DNA of 55,931 bases, taken from IMG/VR virus record IMGVR_UViG_3300010354_000113, positions 1 to 55,931 of that record; one strand, written 5' to 3'. Positions 1 through 6,152 of the stretch are shown one piece after another. The notes under the pieces were generated by a model, which was given only the letters and a program-made list of their open reading frames with translations, ran no database searches and was not told the origin of the DNA. The position numbers and the translations under genes are program-made. The DNA comes from a virus. The first letter of the stretch is position 1, and every line of letters begins with the position of its first letter.

Positions 1-132
1 GATGAGCAAGTCCAACTAGCACAACAGTTGATAGACTTAGACCTCGATGATTCACTCACACAGTATCAACAATTCTGTGACTATTGCATTGCTGAGGGTA
101 TGTGCTATGATGTGCATGTAGGGAGCAGTTGA
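1..132 (+). CDS. 3' end of an unrecognised gene (partial)
   Basis: An open frame runs from the first base of the window to a TGA at 130-132, giving the last 43 residues of a protein whose start lies outside. The visible part is acidic at first, with a run of Asp and Leu, and later has two Cys close together in CDYC. I do not recognise the family. A 7-bp perfect hairpin lies 8 bases beyond the stop, which fits the end of a transcription unit. Confidence 0.55.
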   Translation, partial: DEQVQLAQQLIDLDLDDSLTQYQQFCDYCIAEGMCYDVHVGSS

Positions 133-139
133 TGACACT

Positions 140-160
140 GGGGACAGTGTATTTGTCCCC
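140..160 (+). terminator. Hairpin after the first gene, possible weak terminator
   Basis: GGGGACA (140-146) pairs perfectly with TGTCCCC (154-160) around a 7-base loop. It sits just after the stop codon at 132. The following ten bases are T-rich (TATTTGTTAT) but lack a clean T run, so termination would be weak; an mRNA 3'-end-stabilising role is also possible. Confidence 0.35.
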
Positions 161-167
161 TATTTGT

Positions 168-187
168 TATACCCTGGGTCGGGTATA
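168..187. other. Perfect 7-bp inverted repeat TATACCC/GGGTATA
   Basis: TATACCC (168-174) and GGGTATA (181-187) form a perfect inverted repeat with a 6-base centre. It is followed by TAAAAAAC rather than a T run, so it is not an obvious terminator for the plus strand. It could be a protein-binding palindrome or an RNA stem. Confidence 0.35.
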
Positions 188-351
188 TAAAAAACTTCCC
201 TATCGCTAACCTACAACAGTATCCCAACGCCCTCGACTTATATCGAAATGAAACTGCGGGTCCCCCCTTCTGAAAAAAATTTTCCAGGATACAAAAACCC
301 TCCCAGGGTCCACACAACATTATCAGAGCAATTTGAATACATTGCCATAAC

Positions 352-408
352 ACTCTCAGAGACGCTCAGAATCGCCTGTAAGGCAGGTCTAGAGAGGTTG
401 ATGAGAGT
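352..408 (+). ncRNA. Candidate structured RNA element (nested stems)
   Basis: ACTCTCA (352-358) pairs with TGAGAGT (402-408). Inside it AGAC (360-363) can pair with GTCT (387-390), and GCCT (374-377) with AGGC (381-384). The nested arrangement gives a small branched stem in a leader region. Short inner stems can arise by chance, so this is only a candidate for a cis-acting leader or small RNA. The same bases are open reading frame if the downstream gene starts at 248. Confidence 0.2.
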
Positions 409-447
409 AACTAGGCGTAAACATGGAATTACCAAAATCTCAAAGAT

Positions 448-455
448 TATAGATA
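448..455 (+). promoter_or_regulatory. Late-promoter-like element TATAGATA
   Basis: TATAGATA differs by one base from the T4 late promoter octamer TATAAATA and lies 23 bases upstream of the ATG at 479. The spacing is like that of other late-type elements in this window. One mismatch and a single occurrence make it tentative. Confidence 0.35.
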
Positions 456-478
456 ATGTTAAACTGAATAGCACAGAC

Positions 479-643
479 ATGAAGAGATATGTTTTAGATG
501 TCCAAGAGGATGAGCACACAGGCGATTGTTACATCACTTTGCCTGAAGAGTTGCTGGAAGAGACTGGATGGGTTGAGGGGACCAACTTAGAATGGTCTGA
601 GGAAATCGATGGGTCGATTATTCTCAAAAAGGTTGAAGAGTAA
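479..643 (+). CDS. Small AbrB/MazE-like protein
   Basis: A 54-residue protein starting at the ATG at 479. Its second half (TLPEELLEETGW..G..LEW, then G-S-I-I-L-K-K) follows the pattern of swapped-hairpin AbrB/MazE domains: 'I.LP.elle..GW..Gd.l......G.i.l'. In toxin-antitoxin antidotes and transition-state regulators this fold binds DNA, but phage homologues are mostly uncharacterised and no toxin partner is next to it. The same frame is open back to an ATG at 248, which would give 131 residues. I prefer 479 because the protein-like, family-like part begins there and a TATA-like element precedes it, although neither start has a clear Shine-Dalgarno sequence. Confidence 0.6.
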   Translation: MKRYVLDVQEDEHTGDCYITLPEELLEETGWVEGTNLEWSEEIDGSIILKKVEE

Positions 644-667
644 AAAAATCGTAAAAACCGCGTTAAC

Positions 668-928
668 ATGAATAACAATTATGACAGGGATGAGTCTTCG
701 GAAACTCCCAAATTCAAAACACCAGAGGAATATACTTCATGGTGTGTAGGTAAACTTGCTGAGGCGATTACGAATCTTGCGAATCGAATTAGTAACCTTG
801 AAGCGATTGTGCAAAAACTTCCTCCTCCTGGTGCTGACATGATTCAGTATAAGATTCCAGGGAATGAAGACTACAGTAATATCAAAGAGTTATTCGATGA
901 CATTTACTCTCGATTAGAGTCTAAATAA
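668..928 (+). CDS. Hypothetical 86-residue acidic protein
   Basis: The ATG at 668 follows the previous stop by 24 bases. The protein is acidic, with a central amphipathic stretch (about residues 28-50, LAEAITNLANRISNLEAIV) that reads as a short helix or coiled coil, then a Pro-rich break, and an acidic C-terminus. I do not recognise the family. It could be a small chaperone or accessory to the large virion protein that follows, but this rests on position alone. Its stop codon overlaps a CTAAATA element that probably drives the next gene. Confidence 0.55.
   Translation: MNNNYDRDESSETPKFKTPEEYTSWCVGKLAEAITNLANRISNLEAIVQKLPPPGADMIQYKIPGNEDYSNIKELFDDIYSRLESK
921..927 (+). promoter_or_regulatory. 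Late-promoter-like CTAAATA
   Basis: CTAAATA overlaps the stop codon of the preceding gene (TAA at 926-928) and lies 25 bases before the ATG at 953. It resembles the T4 late octamer TATAAATA, which in T4 is read by RNA polymerase carrying the phage sigma gp55. The same heptamer sits at three other gene junctions in this window. Confidence 0.55.
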
Positions 929-952
929 TTCATCGAATAACTTTTCTGTATA

Positions 953-3900
953 ATGCCCGCGTATTTGTTAGAGACTGGTAGGAGTTATCCGAATCCGATT
1001 GATGGTCAAGGATATAAGACTACATTCAAGCGTCCAGCATCGGGTAAGTATAGGTCTCACTCATCACAACCTGGGTTAGGCACAGGTACAGATTATCAAA
1101 TTACATTTCAGGGAGCAGGTCCTGGGTCTATGCCATTAGGTGTAGACTCAATTCACTATATCGGTGACCAAGAGCCAACCTGTGTTGCGAATTGTGGTAA
1201 TACTCGCAAGGCAGTTTATCGTTGGTATCGTGGGTCAAAGAGAGACCACAAATATACATCGGAGCCTGAAATCCGCAAAGTGGATATGGGTTGCGAAAAT
1301 GAGGATTGGAAAAAAGCGGCGTCTGGATACAATAAAGAACCTCGCAGTGGAAAGGGTGTCTTTTATGTGATGGACCGCCAGGTATCTGGGTCTGTGCCAT
1401 TAAAGGTATGGTTTTCTTATTGGCCAGATAATACAGTTTTGACTGTAGGGAATGCAACCCCACCTTCTGTTGGTTGTGGAAGAAATCAATATTTGGCAGT
1501 TGAGACACTTGGATATGTATTTACTTCATCTGCTGCAGCACAACAGTATGGGACAACTGTAACTCCTTTATATCATTATCGCTATGGCAGTTATAGTGCT
1601 AGTAGTGGTGTTGGTATTGATGACTTCTATACAGTAGACCCATCAAAGGAAGTAAATCTGTCTGGTGGTCCGATTGCCCCTAAAAAGAGAATGAAGGGGG
1701 AATACGTCTATCAAGGTATTCTGTGTTATCTGTTTAAAAACGATGCCCCTGACGCCCCTCGTAGAAGGGTCATAGACGTTGGTAAGATTGGTCCTACTGG
1801 TCAATGCATCGATAAGTCTGGTTGGTATCAATTCAAACCTACAGGTCCATTCTCATACTTCTCCTATAGGATTAGTAGTCAGACTCCTGGTGTGATTGGA
1901 TTTGGTAATCCAGATAATGCCGCTATCATTAATGAGGCAGCAAACTTTGAATGGTTGTATGGACTGAATGGTAGCATTAAAGGTGCAGTGCCACGTTACT
2001 TGGGATTTGAGGATTCTTATGATTCTCAGTTTCTCTATTATCTGTATGATACTTCATATCCTTGGAATGGTCCTATCTTTGGTATTCAATACAAACTGAA
2101 TGATATTCCCTGTTGTCCGAATGCTACATGTCCCAATCCTTCTGGGTCTGGAGCAGCTGTGCCATGTTGTATTCCCAACTATGCCCACTATTCTCACTTC
2201 TATCAGATTCGTCAAGACTCTTGGGAGACCACTAGGACCAGGATAACGATGAGTGATGTGTCTACTCAGGGTGTGAATGAGTCGTTTGTGACCATTGACA
2301 CTGATAGTCCACGCATTCTGTTTAGGTATCTCACCCGCAATGGAGACTTTAACAAGGGAGAAACCATCAATGGATGGGATATTGCCAAGGTTCTCTACTA
2401 TGGTGATGAGTTAAAGTGCGGCACAATGGACCTCACAGGCACTGGTGGGGAGTTTACTTACCTGCAACAGTTTACTTCTACGGATGGTGGCACCATTGAA
2501 GTGCTGGCAGGATACGGAATTGGCGATAAAGCAGCGTTTGCTGGTGTGTATGAGTTTCCAAAGAAGATTTCATACTACAAAGTTGAGATTGATCCACAGC
2601 ATTTAATCCCATCTCGCACACTAGACACCGCAAAAGCAGAGGCAGTGGTCAATAGCAACGGTGCAATTGTGCATGTCAACGTGATTAATGGTGGTCGTGG
2701 GTATAAAAATCCCAAAGTTACTGCAATTTCTCCCCGTGTTATTGATAGTTGGTCTGCAACTGACCTTGCAAAAACGCAAGAAGGTGCATTGAGTGGTGCA
2801 AAAGACGCTTTTAATGCACTTCCTACCCCAGAAGTTGATGGTTCAATGGAGCATTCTATCCGTGATGCCGTAAAAGTGCAGGGTATTCACGATAAGAGAA
2901 TCAAATTTCCTAAGGATAAAGACGGAGACCAGTTTGAAATCCGCCCAGCAAAGCTAGAAGTTGCTGAATTGAATGAAGAAGGCGTGATTATGTCCATTCG
3001 TGTTGTCGATGGGGGCGCAGGTTATCGCCAAGATGAGATGCCAACTGTGTTTATTACAGACCCAGACAACTTTGAATACAAAGGAGAGGACCCTGGTGAC
3101 ATGTCACAGCAGTCATCTAACCTCCAAGGTATGTTTAAAAATATTGAAGGTAGTGCTGCCAACAGTATGAAGAATATTGTGCAGCAAGCATTTGATGTGA
3201 TTCAGGGTAATATTGGAGGTCAGGTCTCTGTGCCAGACAGTTATATCCGCATGGCAGACATTGGTGATGACAAAACTAGATTCTGTCAGAATCTTCCATC
3301 GACATGTATCAACATTGATGGGTATACTGGTGGAGTTATTTCGTCATTACCAGACCAAGAGAACTTCAAGTATCTCTTTACAAATAGTGGATTTGCAGAA
3401 TTCAACCGAAAGGTAATGGGTGAAGTGTATGATGGTGTGATTAAACACGATGAATACTCTGAAACTTCAACTAAAGGACTGTATGGACCTTGGGGTGGTG
3501 ATAAATGTTTTGATATGGCACAACCTAGACTGTATAATGTCCAACGTTGGTTTGATGTGCCATGTGCATATCTTGATATTGGTTCCGATGGTAAGCAAAA
3601 AGCATTTGGATTCATGCCTTTCAAGTATTGTGCATCGAAAGAAATGGAAGCATCCTTTACAGTTTCTTTAGAATTTGAAGGAAGCACTACTGGCACCCAG
3701 GGTGCAGCATTCATGAATTATCTCGACACCTTCACCAAACCTAAATTAACCGAAAAGAGAAAGGTTAGTGGTGGTTATAGGACATGGAGTTGTGTCCAGG
3801 GTAGTATTAAGGGGAGATGCTATAGAGACCCAGGCGATAGGAATGATATTATATTCGTGCCAGTTGGTCTTGATGAGAATACTTACGACTACAATCGCAA

Positions 3901-4591
3901 TGGATTTACCGAATACGAGCAGTTTAAACTCTGGTTGGGTAATAATCTGACTGGAGGTGGACTAACATCTTCGACACTTAGTTGGCAAACAAGCTCCACA
4001 ACGACTACTAACCCACAGACGGGTCAAACTACTACTACTACAACGTCGGATTCCTCCACATACACTAAATTTACTGTGGATTGCACTCCAAATCCAGGAA
4101 GCACAAATGTGCCTAATCATAATTGTTGGGATAAGTATGTAAGAGGGTCTGGAAATGCGGGTGGATGCCTCGATGTTTACTGTGGATGGGATGCTCAGGG
4201 GAATGGAATACCAGGATTGCGCTTCTGGGAGATTACAGGTCCAGGTCCAACTGGGACAGTCAATCCATTTTGCTCACAGTGTGCAGGTGGTGGAGGTTTA
4301 TTTATTTTCATATCACCCGCAGTAACACCACCAAATGTTGGTCTAGATAATGTAAATGATGCATCTATTGCGATTGACCCGCAGAGAGTGTATACAGACG
4401 CCAAATGGGCAGGTAGGAAGGTAATGATGATGGGTCCATATGACGGCACAATGACAGTTAGAAACTTCTTATCTGGAAGTATTACACAATTATCCAGAAT
4501 GTTGCGTAATTTTGGCAACCCATATTTTGATGAATGCAGCGATACAGACAATCCATTTATCCAAGGAAACGAAATTGAGGATTTAGCGTAA
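953..4591 (+). CDS. Large Cys-rich virion protein with DUF5648-like lectin repeats
   Basis: 1212 residues upstream of a PAAR-like gene, in a position occupied by hub or spike genes in T4. The N-terminal third has Tyr-rich segments resembling DUF5648 repeats: 'VYRWYRG...DHKYT', 'PLYHYRYGS...DDFYTVD...GYVYQGILCYLF', and later 'YSHFYQIRQD'. DUF5648 is found in secreted and surface proteins and may bind glycans. Around residue 380 is a Cys cluster (CCPNATC, then CC). Two GxGY segments follow, at about residues 575-590 and 685-710. A Thr-rich linker occupies roughly residues 1015-1035, ahead of another Cys-containing region. I infer a tail tip or fibre protein. The start follows a CTAAATA element; the stop overlaps the next ATG by one base. 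Confidence 0.7.
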   Translation: MPAYLLETGRSYPNPIDGQGYKTTFKRPASGKYRSHSSQPGLGTGTDYQITFQGAGPGSMPLGVDSIHYIGDQEPTCVANCGNTRKAVYRWYRGSKRDHKYTSEPEIRKVDMGCENEDWKKAASGYNKEPRSGKGVFYVMDRQVSGSVPLKVWFSYWPDNTVLTVGNATPPSVGCGRNQYLAVETLGYVFTSSAAAQQYGTTVTPLYHYRYGSYSASSGVGIDDFYTVDPSKEVNLSGGPIAPKKRMKGEYVYQGILCYLFKNDAPDAPRRRVIDVGKIGPTGQCIDKSGWYQFKPTGPFSYFSYRISSQTPGVIGFGNPDNAAIINEAANFEWLYGLNGSIKGAVPRYLGFEDSYDSQFLYYLYDTSYPWNGPIFGIQYKLNDIPCCPNATCPNPSGSGAAVPCCIPNYAHYSHFYQIRQDSWETTRTRITMSDVSTQGVNESFVTIDTDSPRILFRYLTRNGDFNKGETINGWDIAKVLYYGDELKCGTMDLTGTGGEFTYLQQFTSTDGGTIEVLAGYGIGDKAAFAGVYEFPKKISYYKVEIDPQHLIPSRTLDTAKAEAVVNSNGAIVHVNVINGGRGYKNPKVTAISPRVIDSWSATDLAKTQEGALSGAKDAFNALPTPEVDGSMEHSIRDAVKVQGIHDKRIKFPKDKDGDQFEIRPAKLEVAELNEEGVIMSIRVVDGGAGYRQDEMPTVFITDPDNFEYKGEDPGDMSQQSSNLQGMFKNIEGSAANSMKNIVQQAFDVIQGNIGGQVSVPDSYIRMADIGDDKTRFCQNLPSTCINIDGYTGGVISSLPDQENFKYLFTNSGFAEFNRKVMGEVYDGVIKHDEYSETSTKGLYGPWGGDKCFDMAQPRLYNVQRWFDVPCAYLDIGSDGKQKAFGFMPFKYCASKEMEASFTVSLEFEGSTTGTQGAAFMNYLDTFTKPKLTEKRKVSGGYRTWSCVQGSIKGRCYRDPGDRNDIIFVPVGLDENTYDYNRNGFTEYEQFKLWLGNNLTGGGLTSSTLSWQTSSTTTTNPQTGQTTTTTTSDSSTYTKFTVDCTPNPGSTNVPNHNCWDKYVRGSGNAGGCLDVYCGWDAQGNGIPGLRFWEITGPGPTGTVNPFCSQCAGGGGLFIFISPAVTPPNVGLDNVNDASIAIDPQRVYTDAKWAGRKVMMMGPYDGTMTVRNFLSGSITQLSRMLRNFGNPYFDECSDTDNPFIQGNEIEDLA

Positions 4592-5124
4592 TGGCATACG
4601 GTCTTTTAAAACCTGTTGCATCCCTAAATGGACTTCCATGCTCGGGTCATGGTCTCTGTTTGCCATCTACAGTGCACTCAGTGCAGTGGTGTGGCACTCC
4701 ACCAGTGCCATATACCATCTGGATTAAGAATTTTACATGCTGGTGGCCACCTTTTCCTCTAATTCCCATCTTTCCTGTGACGCCAGAGCGTGCAACAGTG
4801 CTGGTAAACTTCATTCCCATCATGCTTTTGGGAGATGCGTTTGTTTTTCACATCTCAACTTGCACGAATTTAATTATTTACATCTGCCCATGTGGTCCAA
4901 ACTTGTGTGCATACCCCACTCCAATCCCATGTAGCGTACTAACTATCGAAGATAACGGTGGCGTTGGTCACATTAGGGTTGTGCAAACCACAACCTTGAC
5001 TGTTTTTGCGCTGAAGAGACCAATTGCTCGCATCTTAGACCCACTCGGAGTAGGGTTTCCTGGGTTTTCTTATCCTTGCTCATCAGTTGTTGCGTGGGGT
5101 CACCCAACAGTGCTTGCGTCCTGA
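4591..5124 (+). CDS. PAAR-like tail spike tip protein
   Basis: 177 residues; the start shares one base with the preceding stop (TAATG). The segment ATVLVNF.P..LLGDA.VFH (residues 68-87) matches the PAAR core 'V.vNg.p..r.GD....H', and an earlier SGHG (18-21) matches the family's first His region. PAAR proteins form the sharp, metal-binding tip of the central spike; T4 has gp5.4 (97 residues) in the matching place. This version is longer, very rich in Pro, Trp and Phe, and has ten Cys (17, 23, 34, 50, 91, 99, 101, 106, 114, 163), unusual for the family. The Gly normal in 'VNG' is Phe here. It lies between a large virion protein and the gp25-gp6 baseplate genes, which fits a spike role. Confidence 0.65.
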   Translation: MAYGLLKPVASLNGLPCSGHGLCLPSTVHSVQWCGTPPVPYTIWIKNFTCWWPPFPLIPIFPVTPERATVLVNFIPIMLLGDAFVFHISTCTNLIIYICPCGPNLCAYPTPIPCSVLTIEDNGGVGHIRVVQTTTLTVFALKRPIARILDPLGVGFPGFSYPCSSVVAWGHPTVLAS

Positions 5125-5141
5125 CCTAGATATGCTATACT
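5114..5141 (+). promoter_or_regulatory. Possible sigma70-type promoter TTGCGT-N16-TATACT
   Basis: TTGCGT (5114-5119) and TATACT (5136-5141) are separated by 16 bases and end 22 bases before the ATG at 5164. The match is imperfect in both boxes, and a vegetative promoter in a late block would be unusual, so this is weak. Confidence 0.25.
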
Positions 5142-5163
5142 ACATGAGGTTTCTGAGGAAATT

Positions 5164-5310
5164 ATGGCAGTAAAAGCAAAAATCGGTCTCGTTAAGTCTG
5201 GTTATACCCCAGGCAAACCCAAAAAGACCCGCCAAGGTCGCTCACAAAATACCCACCTTGGTGCAAGCTCCCGCAATGGACGCAAAAAGAGGTATCGTGG
5301 TCAAGGTTGA
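5164..5310 (+). CDS. Small highly basic protein (48 residues)
   Basis: Starts at the ATG at 5164 with a good Shine-Dalgarno (GAGGA, 5154-5158) and ends at TGA 5308-5310. The protein is dominated by Lys, Arg, Gly and Ser, with segments such as PGKPKKTRQGRSQN and SSRNGRKKRYRGQG. I recall similar short basic proteins in marine T4-like cyanophages, but no function is known to me; the charge suggests nucleic-acid or virion-interior binding. It overlaps the start of the next gene in another frame. Confidence 0.65.
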   Translation: MAVKAKIGLVKSGYTPGKPKKTRQGRSQNTHLGASSRNGRKKRYRGQG

Positions 5311-5494
5311 GACAACTCCAGAGCTTGTAGATGAGGCAACTTGGGCACTTTTTCGTGCCACAATGAATTTGCCTCATGCTGCAGCACATTGTGGAATGAC
5401 AAAACGTGAAATGAAGATGACATTTAGAGAATTTCTCAAGTCTCACCCCACAGATTATGACTTGGGAGCAAAACAGTTGACTATGAATCTCTAA
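5276..5494 (+). CDS. Hypothetical small protein, overlapping start
   Basis: The 72-residue reading from the ATG at 5276 overlaps the preceding gene by 35 bases. A GTG at 5297 with an AGAGG at 5288-5292 would give 65 residues and only 14 bases of overlap, and may be the true start. The protein begins 'VKVETTPELVDEATW' and continues with a helical segment and 'MTKREMKMTFREFLKS'. It is probably a small helical protein; family not recognised. The stop codon lies inside a CTAAATA element. Confidence 0.6.
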   Translation: MDAKRGIVVKVETTPELVDEATWALFRATMNLPHAAAHCGMTKREMKMTFREFLKSHPTDYDLGAKQLTMNL

Positions 5495-5497
5495 ATA
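5491..5497 (+). promoter_or_regulatory. Late-promoter-like CTAAATA
   Basis: CTAAATA contains the preceding stop codon (TAA 5492-5494) and lies 54 bases before the ATG at 5552. It probably drives the 61-residue gene and the gp25-gp6 genes after it. A further GATAAATA occurs at 5627-5634, inside the small gene, 103 bases before gp25. Confidence 0.55.
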
Positions 5498-5551
5498 ATA
5501 CAGAGATAGCAACCTCTCAAAAAGTTCTGTTGACCCTATACGGAGAGACAG

Positions 5552-5737
5552 ATGGCAAATTCACCAGTAGACCAAGGTTATGAATTTGTGCAGTCGGGAA
5601 TGACCCTTATTACCGACCCCAGAAGTGATAAATATCTCAAAATGGCGCGAAAGCGTCGTAGCGATCCACCCAGTGATCGCTCTTCTAAATGGTGTGGTGG
5701 TAAAAATGGGTTTGACGACTATGTAGAGTGGATGTAA
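5552..5737 (+). CDS. Hypothetical 61-residue protein
   Basis: The ATG at 5552 has a clear Shine-Dalgarno (GGAGAG, 8 bases away region 5541-5546). The protein has a basic centre (KMARKRRSDPPSDRSSKW) and ends in an acidic-aromatic stretch (FDDYVEWM). No family recognised. It ends immediately before the gp25 start, so the two are probably translationally linked in one late transcript. Confidence 0.6.
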   Translation: MANSPVDQGYEFVQSGMTLITDPRSDKYLKMARKRRSDPPSDRSSKWCGGKNGFDDYVEWM

Positions 5738-6151
5738 ATGGCATCTTACAGATTCAGATCTGAAAAATACGTCAGTAGAGGATTCAAGGATTTAGCGGTT
5801 TCGTTTAATCCCAATCCCTCTACTGGCGATTTTGGCGTAGTTAAGAATGAAAATGCTATAAAGCAGTCTGTAAGGAATCTTGTCCTCACCATGTTTGGTG
5901 AAAGACCCTTTCAAGAGAATGTTGGGTCCAAAGTAAAATGGCTTTTATTTGAGCAGTGGGACGTTTTTACTAAAGACTCTCTTGAAAGTGAAATTAGAAA
6001 TACTATCTCACGATTAGAACCACGAATCATCGTCGATTCGGTGGATGTGCAAGACGATTCTGACATAAACGGTATCCAAGTTTCCATAGATTATACAATC
6101 GTCGGTCAAACACTTGTCCAAACAGTCGCATTCTTGCTAGAGAAGACCTAA
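5738..6151 (+). CDS. gp25: gp25-like baseplate wedge protein
   Basis: 137 residues, close to T4 gp25 (132). The family signature is visible: 'DLAVSFNPNPSTGDFGVVKNE', then 'NAIKQSVRNLVLTMFGERPFQ' with the conserved GERPF turn, and 'WDVFTKDSLESEIRNTISRLEPRI'. gp25 (lysozyme-like fold, no lytic activity required) sits where the baseplate wedge meets the hub and primes sheath assembly. The gene starts directly at the preceding stop and gp6 begins one base after it ends. In T4 gene 25 is not next to gene 6; the gp25-gp6 adjacency matches other contractile injection systems. Confidence 0.93.
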   Translation: MASYRFRSEKYVSRGFKDLAVSFNPNPSTGDFGVVKNENAIKQSVRNLVLTMFGERPFQENVGSKVKWLLFEQWDVFTKDSLESEIRNTISRLEPRIIVDSVDVQDDSDINGIQVSIDYTIVGQTLVQTVAFLLEKT

Positions 6152-6152
6152 A

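Larger units (their letters stand above)
133..478. other. 346-base intergenic or leader region with several inverted repeats
   Basis: No gene with a convincing start was found here. The region contains two perfect 7-bp hairpins (140-160 and 168-187), a tract rich in C followed by A then T (about 270-290), and a nested set of inverted repeats at 352-408. From 248 the frame is open into the next gene, so part of this region could be an N-terminal extension of that gene. The A-rich hexamer following 187 and the TATA-like element at 448-455 suggest transcription signals. Confidence 0.5.

Noticed and set aside
133-478. Search for a tRNA gene in the leader region
   Set aside because: No T-arm GTTCRANNC-type motif or acceptor stem was found; the inverted repeats do not form a cloverleaf.
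479-643. Reading the AbrB/MazE-like gene as an antitoxin of a toxin-antitoxin pair
   Set aside because: No toxin-like gene (MazF, PemK, VapC or similar) is next to it; the following gene is an acidic coiled-coil-like protein.
949-954. TATAAT next to the ATG at 953
   Set aside because: It overlaps the start codon itself, so it cannot act as the -10 box for this gene.
3286-3714. Minus-strand open frame of 142 codons inside the Cys-rich virion gene
   Set aside because: No ribosome site or recognisable motif, and the plus-strand frame is continuous with clear protein features.
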